This document shows, piece by piece, positions 54,801-64,000 of a DNA stretch of 64,000 nt. Position numbers and translations under genes: made by a program. How positions within the stretch are numbered: the first letter of the stretch is position 1; every line of letters starts with the position of its first letter. The notes under the pieces were generated by a model. It saw nothing but the letters and a program-made list of their open reading frames with translations, did no database searches and was not told the DNA's origin. The stretch is from Bactericera cockerelli (Eukaryota > Arthropoda > Insecta > Hemiptera > Triozidae): the NCBI GenBank assembly GCA_024516035.1, contig CM044957.1:15076564-15140563 (forward strand), given 5' to 3'.

Positions 54801-57800
54801 CAATTCACATTACCAATTCCTAAAGAGTTAATGCGAAGCAACATTAAAAAGCACCTTCGCCCAACACAAGGTATCCAATAAATTCTAGAGTGGCTCATTT
54901 TGTGTTTTCAGAAAACAGCAAACTATGCGTGTTAGGATTAGGAATTATCAAATTTAGAAACTAATGCATCAAGTTAAGTAACTAAGTAGATAATCTATTA
55001 GATGTAGATGGATGAAGGGAGAATTAATAGCATCGCTCCATTAGTCGAAATTTTCATCATGTAACGGGATCCATTATACGTGTAACATAAAAATGTTCTT
55101 CCTACATTAAAGCCATTATACGAGATGAGTATACTATGACTGTATACAAAGATAGGTTTATATATTTATCTGAGGAACAGTAAATAATAAAATTAGTAAT
55201 GTTATGACAGGGGATTTCAATAAATAGATGGGTAGAAAAATTGATACTTTTTTTGAATTGCTTACGTGATTGGAGGGGACAAAATTTCCTACTGGAAAAG
55301 TATGCCCCAACCGGGAAACGAACTCAGGAGCTGTGGACTAAAGGCAGTAGTCACAACCGTTACGCCACGGGTAATAAGTAGGGACATAAAGAAACACATT
55401 TATATAAAGTATTTTATCAATATTAACTATTTGAATATGTGTAATTGTGTATATTGGAGTTTGAAAACGGTTTTTGCTTACATTTTTCCAACGGATATGA
55501 CTTAAGCGCATAAAAACATACAGATTTAGTATTTATCAATTAAAAAGTACGTGTAATATAGGTAGGTATACGATATACACTGCGTGCATAGCCCGGAACT
55601 TGGCCTGTAAGAAACGAGAAGAGAACGAATTTTTATTTTTACCTTATACGTGGGAAGCAAAAAATACATTTCCTGTTCTTAATCAACTCGGAGATATTTT
55701 ATTGACGTTCACCATACCACCCGGAGGCGACATTTCGCTCTTGACTTCTACCTATGTGTCTTTTATGGATCGAATCATGCAGTTAATGCATAGATGGGTA
55801 CCTACATATATCAACTTAACTACCTCAGAGTTTGAGTTAACACAATAATATAATTAACTCAAAAATGACAAAATAAGCTAGTGGGTATTTTAGTAGCATA
55901 AACAAGATGTATAAATACACTGGGGTGACTGGGGACACTATTACAAGAACACTAGATATTTTTCCTTCAACGTCATGTTTCTATGCGGCTTCAAAGTGTT
56001 GTAATTTTTGTTGTAGATAACATTTTCAGATGATTTTTGTTCTGTATAAAATAAAACAGATTAAGTGTAAATCACACTATTTACATGTAAAAAAGCTTCA
56101 GGAGAATTCATTGCAACTCATGAAGAGAAAAATGTAAACTTGCAAAACACGGAATTTTATAGGTGTTTGTTGGAGCATACTTATTTCTTCAAGTAGGTAC
56201 CTAAAGATCTCAGATTAAACATGACTTACTAATAAGCGGGAAAAATATTTAAAAAACACTATATTGAGGATGTTCTAAGAACCTCTAATATTCTGTGTTT
56301 CGCAAGTTTACATTTTTCTTTGGAACTATTTTTCCTTTTTTTTCTTGTATTGATTGTAATTCTTAATCTGTTTTCTTTTATATATAAAAAATCAAGAAAT
56401 CATAAGAACGAGTCTCAAATAGGGTAAACATTTATAATACGATCTTGAGTAAATGTGACATCATAATTTTAAAACTTCTAATATTTGTGTTATCACTTAT
56501 CGTGATGTCATCACAAATACTCAACTCACACTGTTATTATTTTTTTTTACCGAACTTGAGAGTCGAACCACCGACCTACAGGTTACAAGTCCGACGCTTA
56601 ATCAATCAAACTACTCAGGTCGGTGTGACGTCATAAATTATTATGATACGTTACAACAGGGGTGCCCAACTTTTACAGAAGAAGATCTACTATAAAGTCT
56701 CACATAATCAACGCGATCGACCCCCCCCCCCTGGTCATTCAATGTTCATTCTGGACTTGAATGGGTTAATGAAGAATTCAATCAAATTTTCAAGAAGTCA
56801 CCAAACCTCCTTTTAATTCTCATGAGTTAAGGAAGGAGATCCCGGATTTTCACTTGTGTGAGATGCCAGAAAACCTCGTTCACTATTATTTTGTACTTTA
56901 GAAATCTAGACTTTTAGAACGTCATCTCACTTCTCTGGATGTGATCGACCCAAAATCACTCCGCGATCGACTGGTTGGGCAGCCCTGTCTTAGAACATCT
57001 CTACGTATTATTACAGTAGCATGTAGTTCCTCTCTTGTTCCAGAGCCCCCCACAGGAGCCATCAGTCTGCTGGTGGAGAGGCCCCAGTACTCCCTGGGAG
57101 ACACACTGCGGGCCACTTGCTGGTGTCCTCTCTCTAGTCCTCCCATGAACATCACCTGGTACATCCAGGGTGAAGAGGTACGTACGAGCACACTTGGAAC
57201 TGGTGAGGTTATTATTACAATAGAAATCGTTTATAACGACACCGTTTATAACGAACAATCGGCTATAGCAAACAAAATCTCCGGTCCCTTGGAGACTTAT
57301 GGAAAATTAACATTGGTATCGTTTATAACAAACATCGGCTATTAGGAACAATATCGGCTTTAGCGAACAAATTCTCAAGTCCCGTGGCTACTTTCTATCT
57401 TAATATATAAATGTCAAAGACACTCACTGACCACTGACCACTGACTGATCATCGCTCTACAGCCCAAACCGTAAGTCCTAGGAAGCTGAAATTTGGTAGG
57501 TAGCTTTGTCTTATAGTCTAGATGTGCAATAAGACGGGATTTTTCGAAACTCCCACTACAACACCTGCCATTGACGAAAAAGGATTTTTTGCTTTCACGG
57601 CCATGCCTCGGCCCGCAAAGCGGGCGACAGCCCGCTAGTCGGTTATAACGTACAAAATTCATTTTGATGCTCTGTGAGTAAAACAGAAAACATGTTTAGT
57701 TATGCAGATTTTTGTCAAGGAGTAGATGAGTGACCTGTCTAATATAGATCATTTTTTTAGGAACTTTAAAGTTAGTATTGTTTCAGATTTTGAATTAGTG

Positions 57801-60381
57801 GATTATGAATGTACCTACATTCATACATAATTGTACATTTTTCATGTCTTACGAAGTTCCCTTATAACGTACATTGTTCTCTATAAGCGATACATATCGG
57901 ATATAGTGAACTTGTTCCTTATAGCCGATATATCGGTTATAGTGAAAATCGGCTATAAGGAACAAATCTGTCCGGTCCCTTGAAGTTCGTTATAAACGAT
58001 TTCTACTGTATTATATTATGCTTTATTAGGAAGACAGAGTACAATGTTAACAGTATAAAATTAAGAAAAAACAAACAAATGACAAAATAAATAAGTAAAA
58101 AGAAAATAACACTAATGTCCTACCTAAAGGGCGGGGTTATTGCCAGCAATACAGACACAGAAAATTATATAGAGGCTGTCTCAAAATTGCTGCTTTGTCG
58201 TCGCTAAAAAGTTGCAGTATACTATACAATTATACATGTACCTATAGTGTATAAATGAACCTATTATTTCACATGTAAATAGAACTAGGTACAACTTTAG
58301 TTGTGATACTGTGCATAATAAAAAATAAACCGACCTCAGTACTTCAGTAGCTTGATCAGTAAGGCGGCGGACTTGTAACCTGGAGGTCGGTGGTTCAAGT
58401 CCCAGTTTCGGCGTAGATTTAGTAATGTGAGTTTTGAGTAGTTGTGATATGACGAAAGTGATTAACACAAATATGATAACAACTTAACTTTTTCATAATA
58501 AAAATAAAAGGTTACAGTTATTCCTTTCTCTTGGAATTTAGAAAATAGCCTCTCTCATTGAACATAATGGAATAGACACTAGGAAAATCTGGTAATCATG
58601 GATATGATGAAATTGCAGTGAAACCACCATTGTTGAAATTGAATAATCCATTGACCATTGAGTATGACCTCTTGCCCGGGTTTATTGTTTTACAAAAATA
58701 TAGCTTATTGTGTATGTTTCAGATTAACCGTAGACACCCATCAGTTCACAGGATCACGCAAGGCAAGACGTCCTATCATCCTATCAGTATAGAGTCCAAT
58801 ATTCAGTATCAGGTAGGGAAATGGGCCGCGGCCTTTTCAAAATAGTAAAAACAGGGCCGAGCAAAGAACCTATATCTGTCTGTCCCGATAGCTCAGTGGT
58901 AAAGGCGGCACTCTGCGAATCCAGATGCCGTGGGTTCGAAACCCAGCCGGGACATGACAAGTTATCTTCCCATTTGGGATTTTTACCACATAATAATATG
59001 TCTTGGGCTTACTGCTGGAATAATGGGACTTAATAGTCCTAATGGGGCAGTATAAATAAGGCGATATTATTATATCAGATGGAACCAGAGACGGCGCGCG
59101 GCGTTCACTGAGCGTTGAGTTAGAAATGGGAAATAGAGCTATGAGTTCCGAGCTGAATTTGTTTGCAATGAATATACAGGGTGGACCTGGAGTTATGTTG
59201 AAATGTTACTTTAATTTTAGACGCATTTTGATGTGCAGAATTTATTATAGTTTTTTGTCGCCACTTAGCGGAATCACCCTGTATATTAGACACCCGCAAT
59301 TATTTCCTTTCTACTGTAGATGGAAAGTCAAGAAAGTAAAAATACTTGTTCTGAACGTTTAAAATTTGACAAGTGCGATCTCGTCAAATGTGTAATAACA
59401 AGATGAAATCATTTTTTTTTAACCACCCCGATTTTCTCTCTACGTTAGGTGAATCAGTTCAAGGGGGGCAAGTTCAGTCTCGTGTGTGAGGGCACCCTGT
59501 ATGACGTGGTGCGGCTCAAAGCAAGCCGTGACATTTACGAGAAGAAACCCCGTGTTTCACCAGTGGTACAGAAAGAAACAGGACCAGTGGGATCTGCAGG
59601 AGCGAGGCGCTATGGTGAGTGAAACAGATGACCATCATAATATTATGTGGCAAGGTGTTGTGGTATAAACACTAACTGCTGAACGGAGACGTGAGGTTTC
59701 GATCACAGATGGTCCATGGAAATTACTTCATGAATTCGAAATAATTACCCTAAAATAGTGATACTCAAAAAGGAGGTAGAGTCACTTGAAGTAGAAATTT
59801 GAGTGTTCTATTACGAGTATTTGTCAGAATGGCGGTTGCAATGGTAAATCTATAAAAACAATGATTAGTGTTGACCAACTCTCACTACTCATATCGATCA
59901 TGCTATTTCAAAATCCCACAAAAGTAAGTCGGTCACGGTAGATAAGTTAGTTTAAATTTTATTTGCTGAGGTCACATCACATCGTAGGCAATCTGGATAC
60001 TAACTTTTGCTGCAAGTGGGAATCAAATCAGCAAAGTAGATATTCATATTTCTTAGCCAACTTAGGCTGGCTTCCTAATTTGTATGATGGGTAACATGCA
60101 TTGGTGGTATAGTGGATAAGGCTGGTCTGATAATTCCGTCAGCAAAGCGTGGGGATCCGTGGGTTCGAATCCCAGATAATGCATCAAATTTCTTCGTATA
60201 TTTGAGAATTGACACTTAATAATGTTACTAAAATAACTGCTAAGATAGAGGGACTCTAATCCAAACCATGCAGTGTAACTATGTGTCAATTTTTTTCTTA
60301 TTAAAAAATTCTGTTTCAGTTTTCAGACTGCTACTCCTGTTCTCCTTGCTTCTTTTGATGGCTGATACATCTAATATTTAA
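48890..60381 (+). CDS. Beaten path-like immunoglobulin-domain protein
   Basis: Seven coding exons join in phase to 277 residues: 48890-48932, 53136-53338, 54031-54166, 57044-57177, 58723-58812, 59449-59614 and 60320-60381. A short signal peptide (MWPFLSICILSVMSG) is followed by a first Ig domain with the Beat hallmark YDLEGEMLYMVKWYKGPDEF and FTPKEKP, then KSTSGKYRVEVTTDAPMFYT. A second Ig-like domain shows TCWCPLSSPPMNITWYIQGE and FSLVCEGTLYDVVR. The end is hydrophobic (VFRLLLLFSLLLLMA), fitting a GPI signal or anchor. Beat proteins bind Sidestep receptors in motor-axon guidance at the cell surface. Paralogue unresolved. Odd points: the F-strand Cys of domain one is Val (YRVEV for YxCEV), and the exon-two acceptor lies in a minisatellite. 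A TAA at 60379 ends the frame. Confidence 0.9.
48949..49110. mobile_element. MITE-B, expanded and worn copy
   Basis: GAGGGCTGAATTATAAAACA and the core GGAGTTTCAACCAATCACAT match MITE-B at 32544; the right terminus is not clear. Confidence 0.55.
49250..49504 (-). repeat. tRNA-derived SINE, family S2
   Basis: ATCACAATTTTAGTGGGTAG at the left and the reversed head CTGGGGATCGAACCCAGGTC with GCGCGCTAACTCACTCGG at the right. Confidence 0.82.
49505..50763. other. Beat-like intron 1, no recognised feature
   Basis: AT-rich sequence with a C-run near 50000 and T-runs; no exon or element identified. Confidence 0.4.
50764..50873. mobile_element. 110-bp MITE with 24-bp inverted repeats
   Basis: The ends ATACTAATCGGTTCAATTTA and TAAATTGAACCGATTAGTAT are perfect complements and extend inward (AGGG/CCCT). 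Confidence 0.82.
50874..51570. other. Beat-like intron 1, no recognised feature
   Basis: No exon or element identified. Confidence 0.4.
51571..51784 (+). repeat. tRNA-derived SINE, family S1
   Basis: A well-kept tRNA-like head has A-box TAGCTCAGTGGTAAAGG, B-box GGTTCGAAACC and matching acceptor arms (CCCGG/CCGGG). A tail with ACATAATAATATGTGTTGGG and GCGATATTATTA follows. The second copy at 58881 shares the same tail, so this is a SINE and not a free tRNA gene. Confidence 0.85.
51785..52715. other. Beat-like intron 1, mostly unrecognised
   Basis: AT-rich. A degenerate S5-type stretch (ACCTTCGCCCAGCTTGGGTT) lies at 52680, just before the minisatellite. Two copies of a GCATTTTAATA-C-GGCAATTTAT phrase lie at 52545-52640. 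Confidence 0.4.
52716..53178 (+). repeat. 82-bp minisatellite copying the Beat-like splice acceptor, six units
   Basis: Each unit contains the acceptor ATCTTGTGTTCCAG and the first exon bases GACTACAGAGCCTGGACATC. Copies of the exon start lie at 52739, 52821, 52903, 52985, 53054 and 53136. Spacing is 82 bp except one 69-bp unit lacking 13 bases. Only the last copy runs on into the real exon. Confidence 0.96.
53366..53495. mobile_element. MITE-A next to a Beat-like exon
   Basis: AGGGCGAAATTAATAGACAA to TCTATTAATTCCGCCCT, starting 27 bp after the exon 53136-53338. Confidence 0.87.
54167..56534. other. Beat-like intron 3, mostly unrecognised
   Basis: AT-rich with A-runs near 54570. A degenerate S5 tRNA-like head lies at 55290-55375. 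No exon seen. Confidence 0.4.
56535..56640 (-). repeat. tRNA-derived SINE, family S3, partial
   Basis: The reversed head GAGAGTCGAACCACCGACCT and GTTACAAGTCCGACGCTTAA matches S3. Confidence 0.75.
56657..56987. mobile_element. hAT-like MITE
   Basis: Ends CAGGGGTGCCCAAC and GTTGGGCAGCCCTG match at 13 of 14 positions. Flanking 8-mers CGTTACAA and TCTTAGAA agree at five positions. CAGGGGTGCCCAAC is a typical hAT terminus. It ends 56 bp before an exon of the Beat-like gene. Confidence 0.75.
57218..58008. mobile_element. pogo/Tigger-like element with nested Helitron
   Basis: TA borders and ends CAATAGAAATCGTTTATAAC and CAGTAGAAATCGTTTATAAC (right end complemented). The interior repeats GTTATAACG and CGGCTATA motifs. 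It is non-coding. About 550 bp belong to this element; the rest is Helitron F4. Confidence 0.78.
57398..57638 (+). mobile_element. Helitron copy F4
   Basis: It starts TCTTAATATATAAATG after an A and ends with hairpin CCCGCAAAGCGGG, then CCCGCTAG before a T. It is 241 bp and non-coding. Confidence 0.8.
58019..58145 (-). repeat. Family L tail, truncated
   Basis: GCTTTATTAGGAAGACAGAG, an A-rich body and CCTACCTAAAGGGCGGGGTT. Confidence 0.8.
58331..58482 (+). repeat. tRNA-derived SINE, family S3, good copy
   Basis: Head CAGTAGCTTGATCAGTAAGG and GGAGGTCGGTGGTTCAAGTC; tail GACGAAAGTGATTAACACAA. Confidence 0.82.
58881..59074 (+). repeat. tRNA-derived SINE, family S1
   Basis: Same head (TAGCTCAGTGGTAAAGGCGG, GTGGGTTCGAAACCCAGCC) and tail (ACATAATAATATGTCTTGGG) as the copy at 51571. 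Confidence 0.85.
59173..59285. mobile_element. Short MITE-like inverted repeat
   Basis: TATACAGGGTGGACC and GGAATCACCCTGTATA face each other over 113 bp. The TACAGGGTG end is common in insect MITEs. Confidence 0.5.
60099..60186 (+). repeat. tRNA-like sequence, probable SINE head
   Basis: GCATTGGTGGTATAGTGGAT as A-box region, GTGGGTTCGAATCCCAG as B-box and pairing GCATT/AATGC ends. The middle is too long for a plain tRNA and no anticodon arm is evident, so a SINE head or pseudo-tRNA is more likely than a working gene. Confidence 0.5.
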
Positions 60382-60502
60382 CTGGACAGGTCTCTTTTGT
60401 CACGTGAAGAGTGATGAGGACAAAAACGGCGCACGGCGGCGCTTGGCTTCTAAACAGAAAAAAGAGTTTTCAAATACCAATTTTGTGCCCTAAAACAGCT
60501 GT

Positions 60503-60508
60503 AATAAA
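60503..60508 (+). promoter_or_regulatory. Candidate poly(A) signal of the Beat-like gene
   Basis: AATAAA about 120 bases after the stop codon, before the convergent neighbour. Confidence 0.5.
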
Positions 60509-60927
60509 TAATATATTTGGACAAATTAATAATAGATTAACTATTTTTCGAACCGGACACTGACTTCAACCAAGAAAAGAATCATTAAGCAAACTGGTGG
60601 ATTGAAGATAGCACACGAACAGTGGCGTAGCTAGATCCAAAGCTCTTCCCCTGGCTACGCGTCTGGACACGAAAGCAAACAATTTTTCCTAAAATTATTT
60701 TAATCAATCTCATAATATTAGAAATACTATTTCTTTTTAAAAAAAATCTCAATAAATATGTAAAAATAATATGTATGATAAAATAAATAAAATGTTCGAG
60801 AAAGTGGATTATGTTTTCGAAAAATTAATTTCGTTTGTTTTAATCAGTTGAATAAAAAGGACACAGAAACAATGATTCCATTATATCACAGCATACGATA
60901 CCCATACCCACATTATACAAAATATGA

Positions 60928-63900
60928 TCAGACACTTGCAGTCAGCATTTTTTTAGATTTTCTTTTGGAGCCTTTGGATTCAAGTTGGCTGATTTCTGAA
61001 AAGAAGAAAAAAATTTAGTTTAATTTATCGAAAAAGCAGACTGCGCTACACTTATACCAAGATCCAGAAGAGCAAGTACTCGTATATCTAATAACTGTTC
61101 AATTCTTAAAGCTGCAAGGACAAAATCAATCAACAAAATTTCTTTATCAAGTTCAAGTTCCTACTACCTACAGTAAAATTTGCTATTTAAAACAATACAC
61201 AGAAACTAGACTGGTTTCACAGAGATATTATAAAAACTCTATTTAGTTTACCTTTATTCAAATACATTTTATTTAAGATTCGGTTGAGTTTATGAATGAT
61301 GAAATATTCAACAACCACAAGTGTGATGAGTCCCACCTATTGGGTATTTTAATAAGTTTGCGTTTGACTAATTGTGATAAAACTCTTGTGATTACCACGT
61401 CTTGCATAATAAATAGTAACACGAAATTTACTACAGTGACTTCAGCTTGGAGATAAAAGAAAATAATTTGTGACTATAGTATCTCACTCCTGTACATAAT
61501 AATGGGTAAAACTACCAAATATCTTTATTTCATGGAAGTGCCTTATTTTACTACTAGCATTATTTCAGTTTTGATTCCTCTAAAACTCCAAACGACCACG
61601 ACTTGGTCAAAGTGCTGCAACACAGATAGGGTATTACTTGCCTTGAGGTAATAGGTGAGGGTTCCTCTGGGGAAGGATGGGAGGGTGGATGAAATCCTTG
61701 ACATCTTCTTCACTGTATGCTGCTGGATCAGCAGCCAGTGGTCCTGTTCTTTCAGATAGGATCAGCATGCCATTCACATTTAGGTTACCTATAAGAAGTA
61801 TTATTTATTTATAATAATACTAGCCGTTTGCCCGTGCTTCGCAACGGGACTAAATTTCAAATTTACTAAGGCATGGCCGTACTGCTGGACAGCAATGCCT
61901 TTTTGAACTTTTTATAATTTTTCTGGACAAAGCGATAATGGTTTTGGGGGGGTCAATTCTGAGACATTTTTCGCTATCTCTTACCGTTTTGGCTAAACAA
62001 CTCCGGACAAACAAACAAACATAGGTAGGTAGGTAGTCCTTTTTTCTGTTTTATATATAGAGATGTATTGTCACAATATTAGTGGGTACAGCATGCTTTC
62101 ATTAATACAGTGCTAGTGTGATGCCCACTGAGCCATGCGGCATTGATTATGGGGTTTCTTATACTAAATTCTCATCTTTTAAAAAAAACTTCTGGCAAGT
62201 GCTAAGCTAAATTTAAATAATAATTACCATAGAAAATATTGTTAAATTAACTTACATATTTCATATTTAGCTCCTTTTTTCTTGGGTAAAATGCATTGCA
62301 GCTTCTTGGGAGAAGTGTTGGTTTCTATGTCATACTGCTTGGATGAATTAGAATCTGTGACCATACAAGATTCTGAAAATGTTAGACTTTCGCCAATGAG
62401 AGATGTGGGATCTATCTGTAGGGAAGAAAATTAGTTATGGTTTGAATGAGCTTAGAGTAAAATATTTTTTTTCTCAATAATATAGTACATGAAGTATTGT
62501 AATCAGTTACTTGTGTGCCATTTCTTTAGATTAACATTAATATGAATTAGCCATTCTCAAGCAGCTCAAGACAATGGTTTTGCTAAATGGATCTGTAGCC
62601 AGTGTTAATGGCACATTGAATACACCAGTTCTCGTTTTGTGAGGTTAATGTGGGCAGCAGGTTTGTGAGTTTCCTGCAAATGGAAGGTAAAATCCCCGTC
62701 GTGATATGACCATGTGGTTAAAACTGATATTAAACCCAATTTAAAAATAAACCTAGATATACATAAAGAGACCTCAGGGGGCCAGCATCTTTTTCCCAGA
62801 TTTTTTTAGTTGTTGTATAATATCCAGGTTTCATTTAAGGAGATTATTTTCTCTTATAGAGAGAGGTAAATCTTACATCAATGTTTCTCTTATATCCAGG
62901 TTTGATTGTACTATAATATAAAATAAATAATTGCTAAAATAAACCATCTTTGTTCAATACCTGGATACATAATTATACTTACATCAAGAGGACATTGGAC
63001 AATCCATACTTCATCATCTTCTTCAATAGAACTTGCTGTCAGTCTGCTGATGTCACTTATTTGTTCTTCCTGGAAATTAGAAATCATGTCTTTATTATTT
63101 TTTTTTATATATAAAAAAAAACTTCATGAAGGCAATTTCTGGCAAACTCATGGTAAAGACAAACTTAAAAATGAACCCCTAAGTAGAAGTTCTGCATAAA
63201 TGAAGCATTATGATTAGTTATCAAGCAGAATTATTTTGTGCTTTCTGTAAATATATTTGTTAGGTGTACTCAAATTATTATATCTCCAAAGTTGTGGGTT
63301 GCATATAATGAGAACATGGGGTTCTGAAGTGTTTCCTCTGGCAGAACCCTATCAATGGTATCTTAATGAAAATGTGTTTCAGTGCAGCTGGAAAAATTGG
63401 ACACAATACTTCCTCGTAAATGGTTCACATTGCATACATTTGGCAATAAAATTTCAACTTTCCATTATCACTATATTTAGAGAATTTTTTATAAATCACT
63501 TGTATCTCAAATATTTATTAACTGATTCTCTTCACTCAGATATAAGAGTGTCAGTAAAAAGTTAAGAGGTCAGGTACAAGGTTGATAAATTTAAAATGGG
63601 ACCATCTAGAACACATCTACTATAATGTACATAAAATTTTGTCAAGATATTTTGTTTTTTTTTATATTTTAAATAGGAACAAAAAATATTTATTTACAAA
63701 ACAAACACACTTTTGATATTTAATTTTAGAGAATATACTCACAAATAATATTGTAAGGAAGGTAGGTATAGTGTTTTATTAAAGTATTTTATTTACCTGA
63801 ATATCTGAATCATATTCTTGTTTAATTTTAATGTTTTCATCAAAATGTGATACTTGAGCAAATTTCTTCACCTTCAATTTCTTGGGACTTGGTCTACTAG

Positions 63901-63946
63901 AATCTTTTGTTTTTCTTTTCTTAGTTGGAGGCTCTTCTGTGTTCAT
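60928..63946 (-). CDS. Putative RNA polymerase I A34-like (POLR1G/RPA34) subunit
   Basis: Five coding exons join in phase to 203 residues: 63946-63797, 63069-62983, 62415-62256, 61788-61642 and 60995-60928. The 63797 exon begins two bases before the ATG at an acceptor (TTTTTTCAG), so a 5' UTR exon lies upstream. The N-terminus is basic (PPTKKRKTKD, SPKKLKVKKF), then acidic, then EDDEVWIVQCPLDIDPTSLI, a W-I-x-x-P-x-D pattern like the start of the A34 dimerisation domain. NLNVNGMLILSERTGP fits its later strand, and the C-terminus is Lys-rich (SKGSKRKSKKM). In Pol I this subunit pairs with A49. The match is by pattern only. The fourth exon uses a GC donor (CAAG/GCAAGT). The gene is convergent with the Beat-like gene, 0.55 kb apart. 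Confidence 0.62.
61820..62063 (-). mobile_element. Helitron copy F5 in an intron
   Basis: Minus-strand start TCTCTATATATAAAACAG after A, end GGCAAACGGCTAG before T. It is nearly identical to F1 except for fewer TAGG units, so both are recent. Confidence 0.85.
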
Positions 63947-64000
63947 ATCTGAAAAAAAAAAAAAAAAAAAAAAAAAATGCAACAATTGAGAAACAAAGGA

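Overview
This is eukaryotic, intron-rich, AT-rich and heavily transposon-laden DNA. The gene set (an ATG16 with the arthropod-type WD40 end, mind bomb 2, TMEM60, a Beaten-path immunoglobulin protein and a putative Pol I A34-like subunit) together with gypsy, Helitron, Tc1/mariner, piggyBac-like and tRNA-SINE elements points to an insect. I cannot fix the order; a hemipteran would fit. No bacterial genes or CRISPR arrays are present.

Layout: 1-2.4 kb is a decayed Ty3/Gypsy element (gag, protease and integrase present, reverse transcriptase and RNase H missing) with a Helitron nested in it. 2.4-20.8 kb is gene-poor and holds MITEs, a LINE fragment, SINEs and a 3-kb Tc1 element. 20.8-26.4 kb (+) carries the five last coding exons of ATG16. 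26.4-33.3 kb is gene-free. 33.3-42.0 kb (-) is mib2 in five coding exons, followed on the same strand by the single-coding-exon TMEM60 (42.4-42.8 kb). 44.9-46.3 kb is a TIR transposon with a perfect 8-bp target duplication. 48.9-60.4 kb (+) is a seven-exon Beaten-path-like gene whose exons sum to an intact 277-codon frame. 60.9-63.9 kb (-) is a convergent five-exon gene for a small Lys-rich nuclear-type protein, possibly the RNA polymerase I A34/POLR1G subunit.

The genes are independent loci in autophagy, Notch-type ubiquitin signalling, membrane biology, axon guidance and possibly rRNA transcription; nothing suggests an operon or joint pathway. The most unusual structural theme is tandem duplication exactly over exon-intron borders. 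In ATG16 a 26-bp unit spanning the splice donor is repeated 19 times. In the Beat-like gene an 82-bp unit spanning the splice acceptor and exon start is repeated six times. Smaller cases occur at ATG16 exon 24 kb/25 kb and at a mib2 donor. A second theme is nesting: Helitron in gypsy, Helitron in pogo, Tc1 in a LINE tail, a LINE tail in mariner, a LINE tail in a MITE, and a TIR element in a SINE-like repeat. Several empty sites can be read directly.
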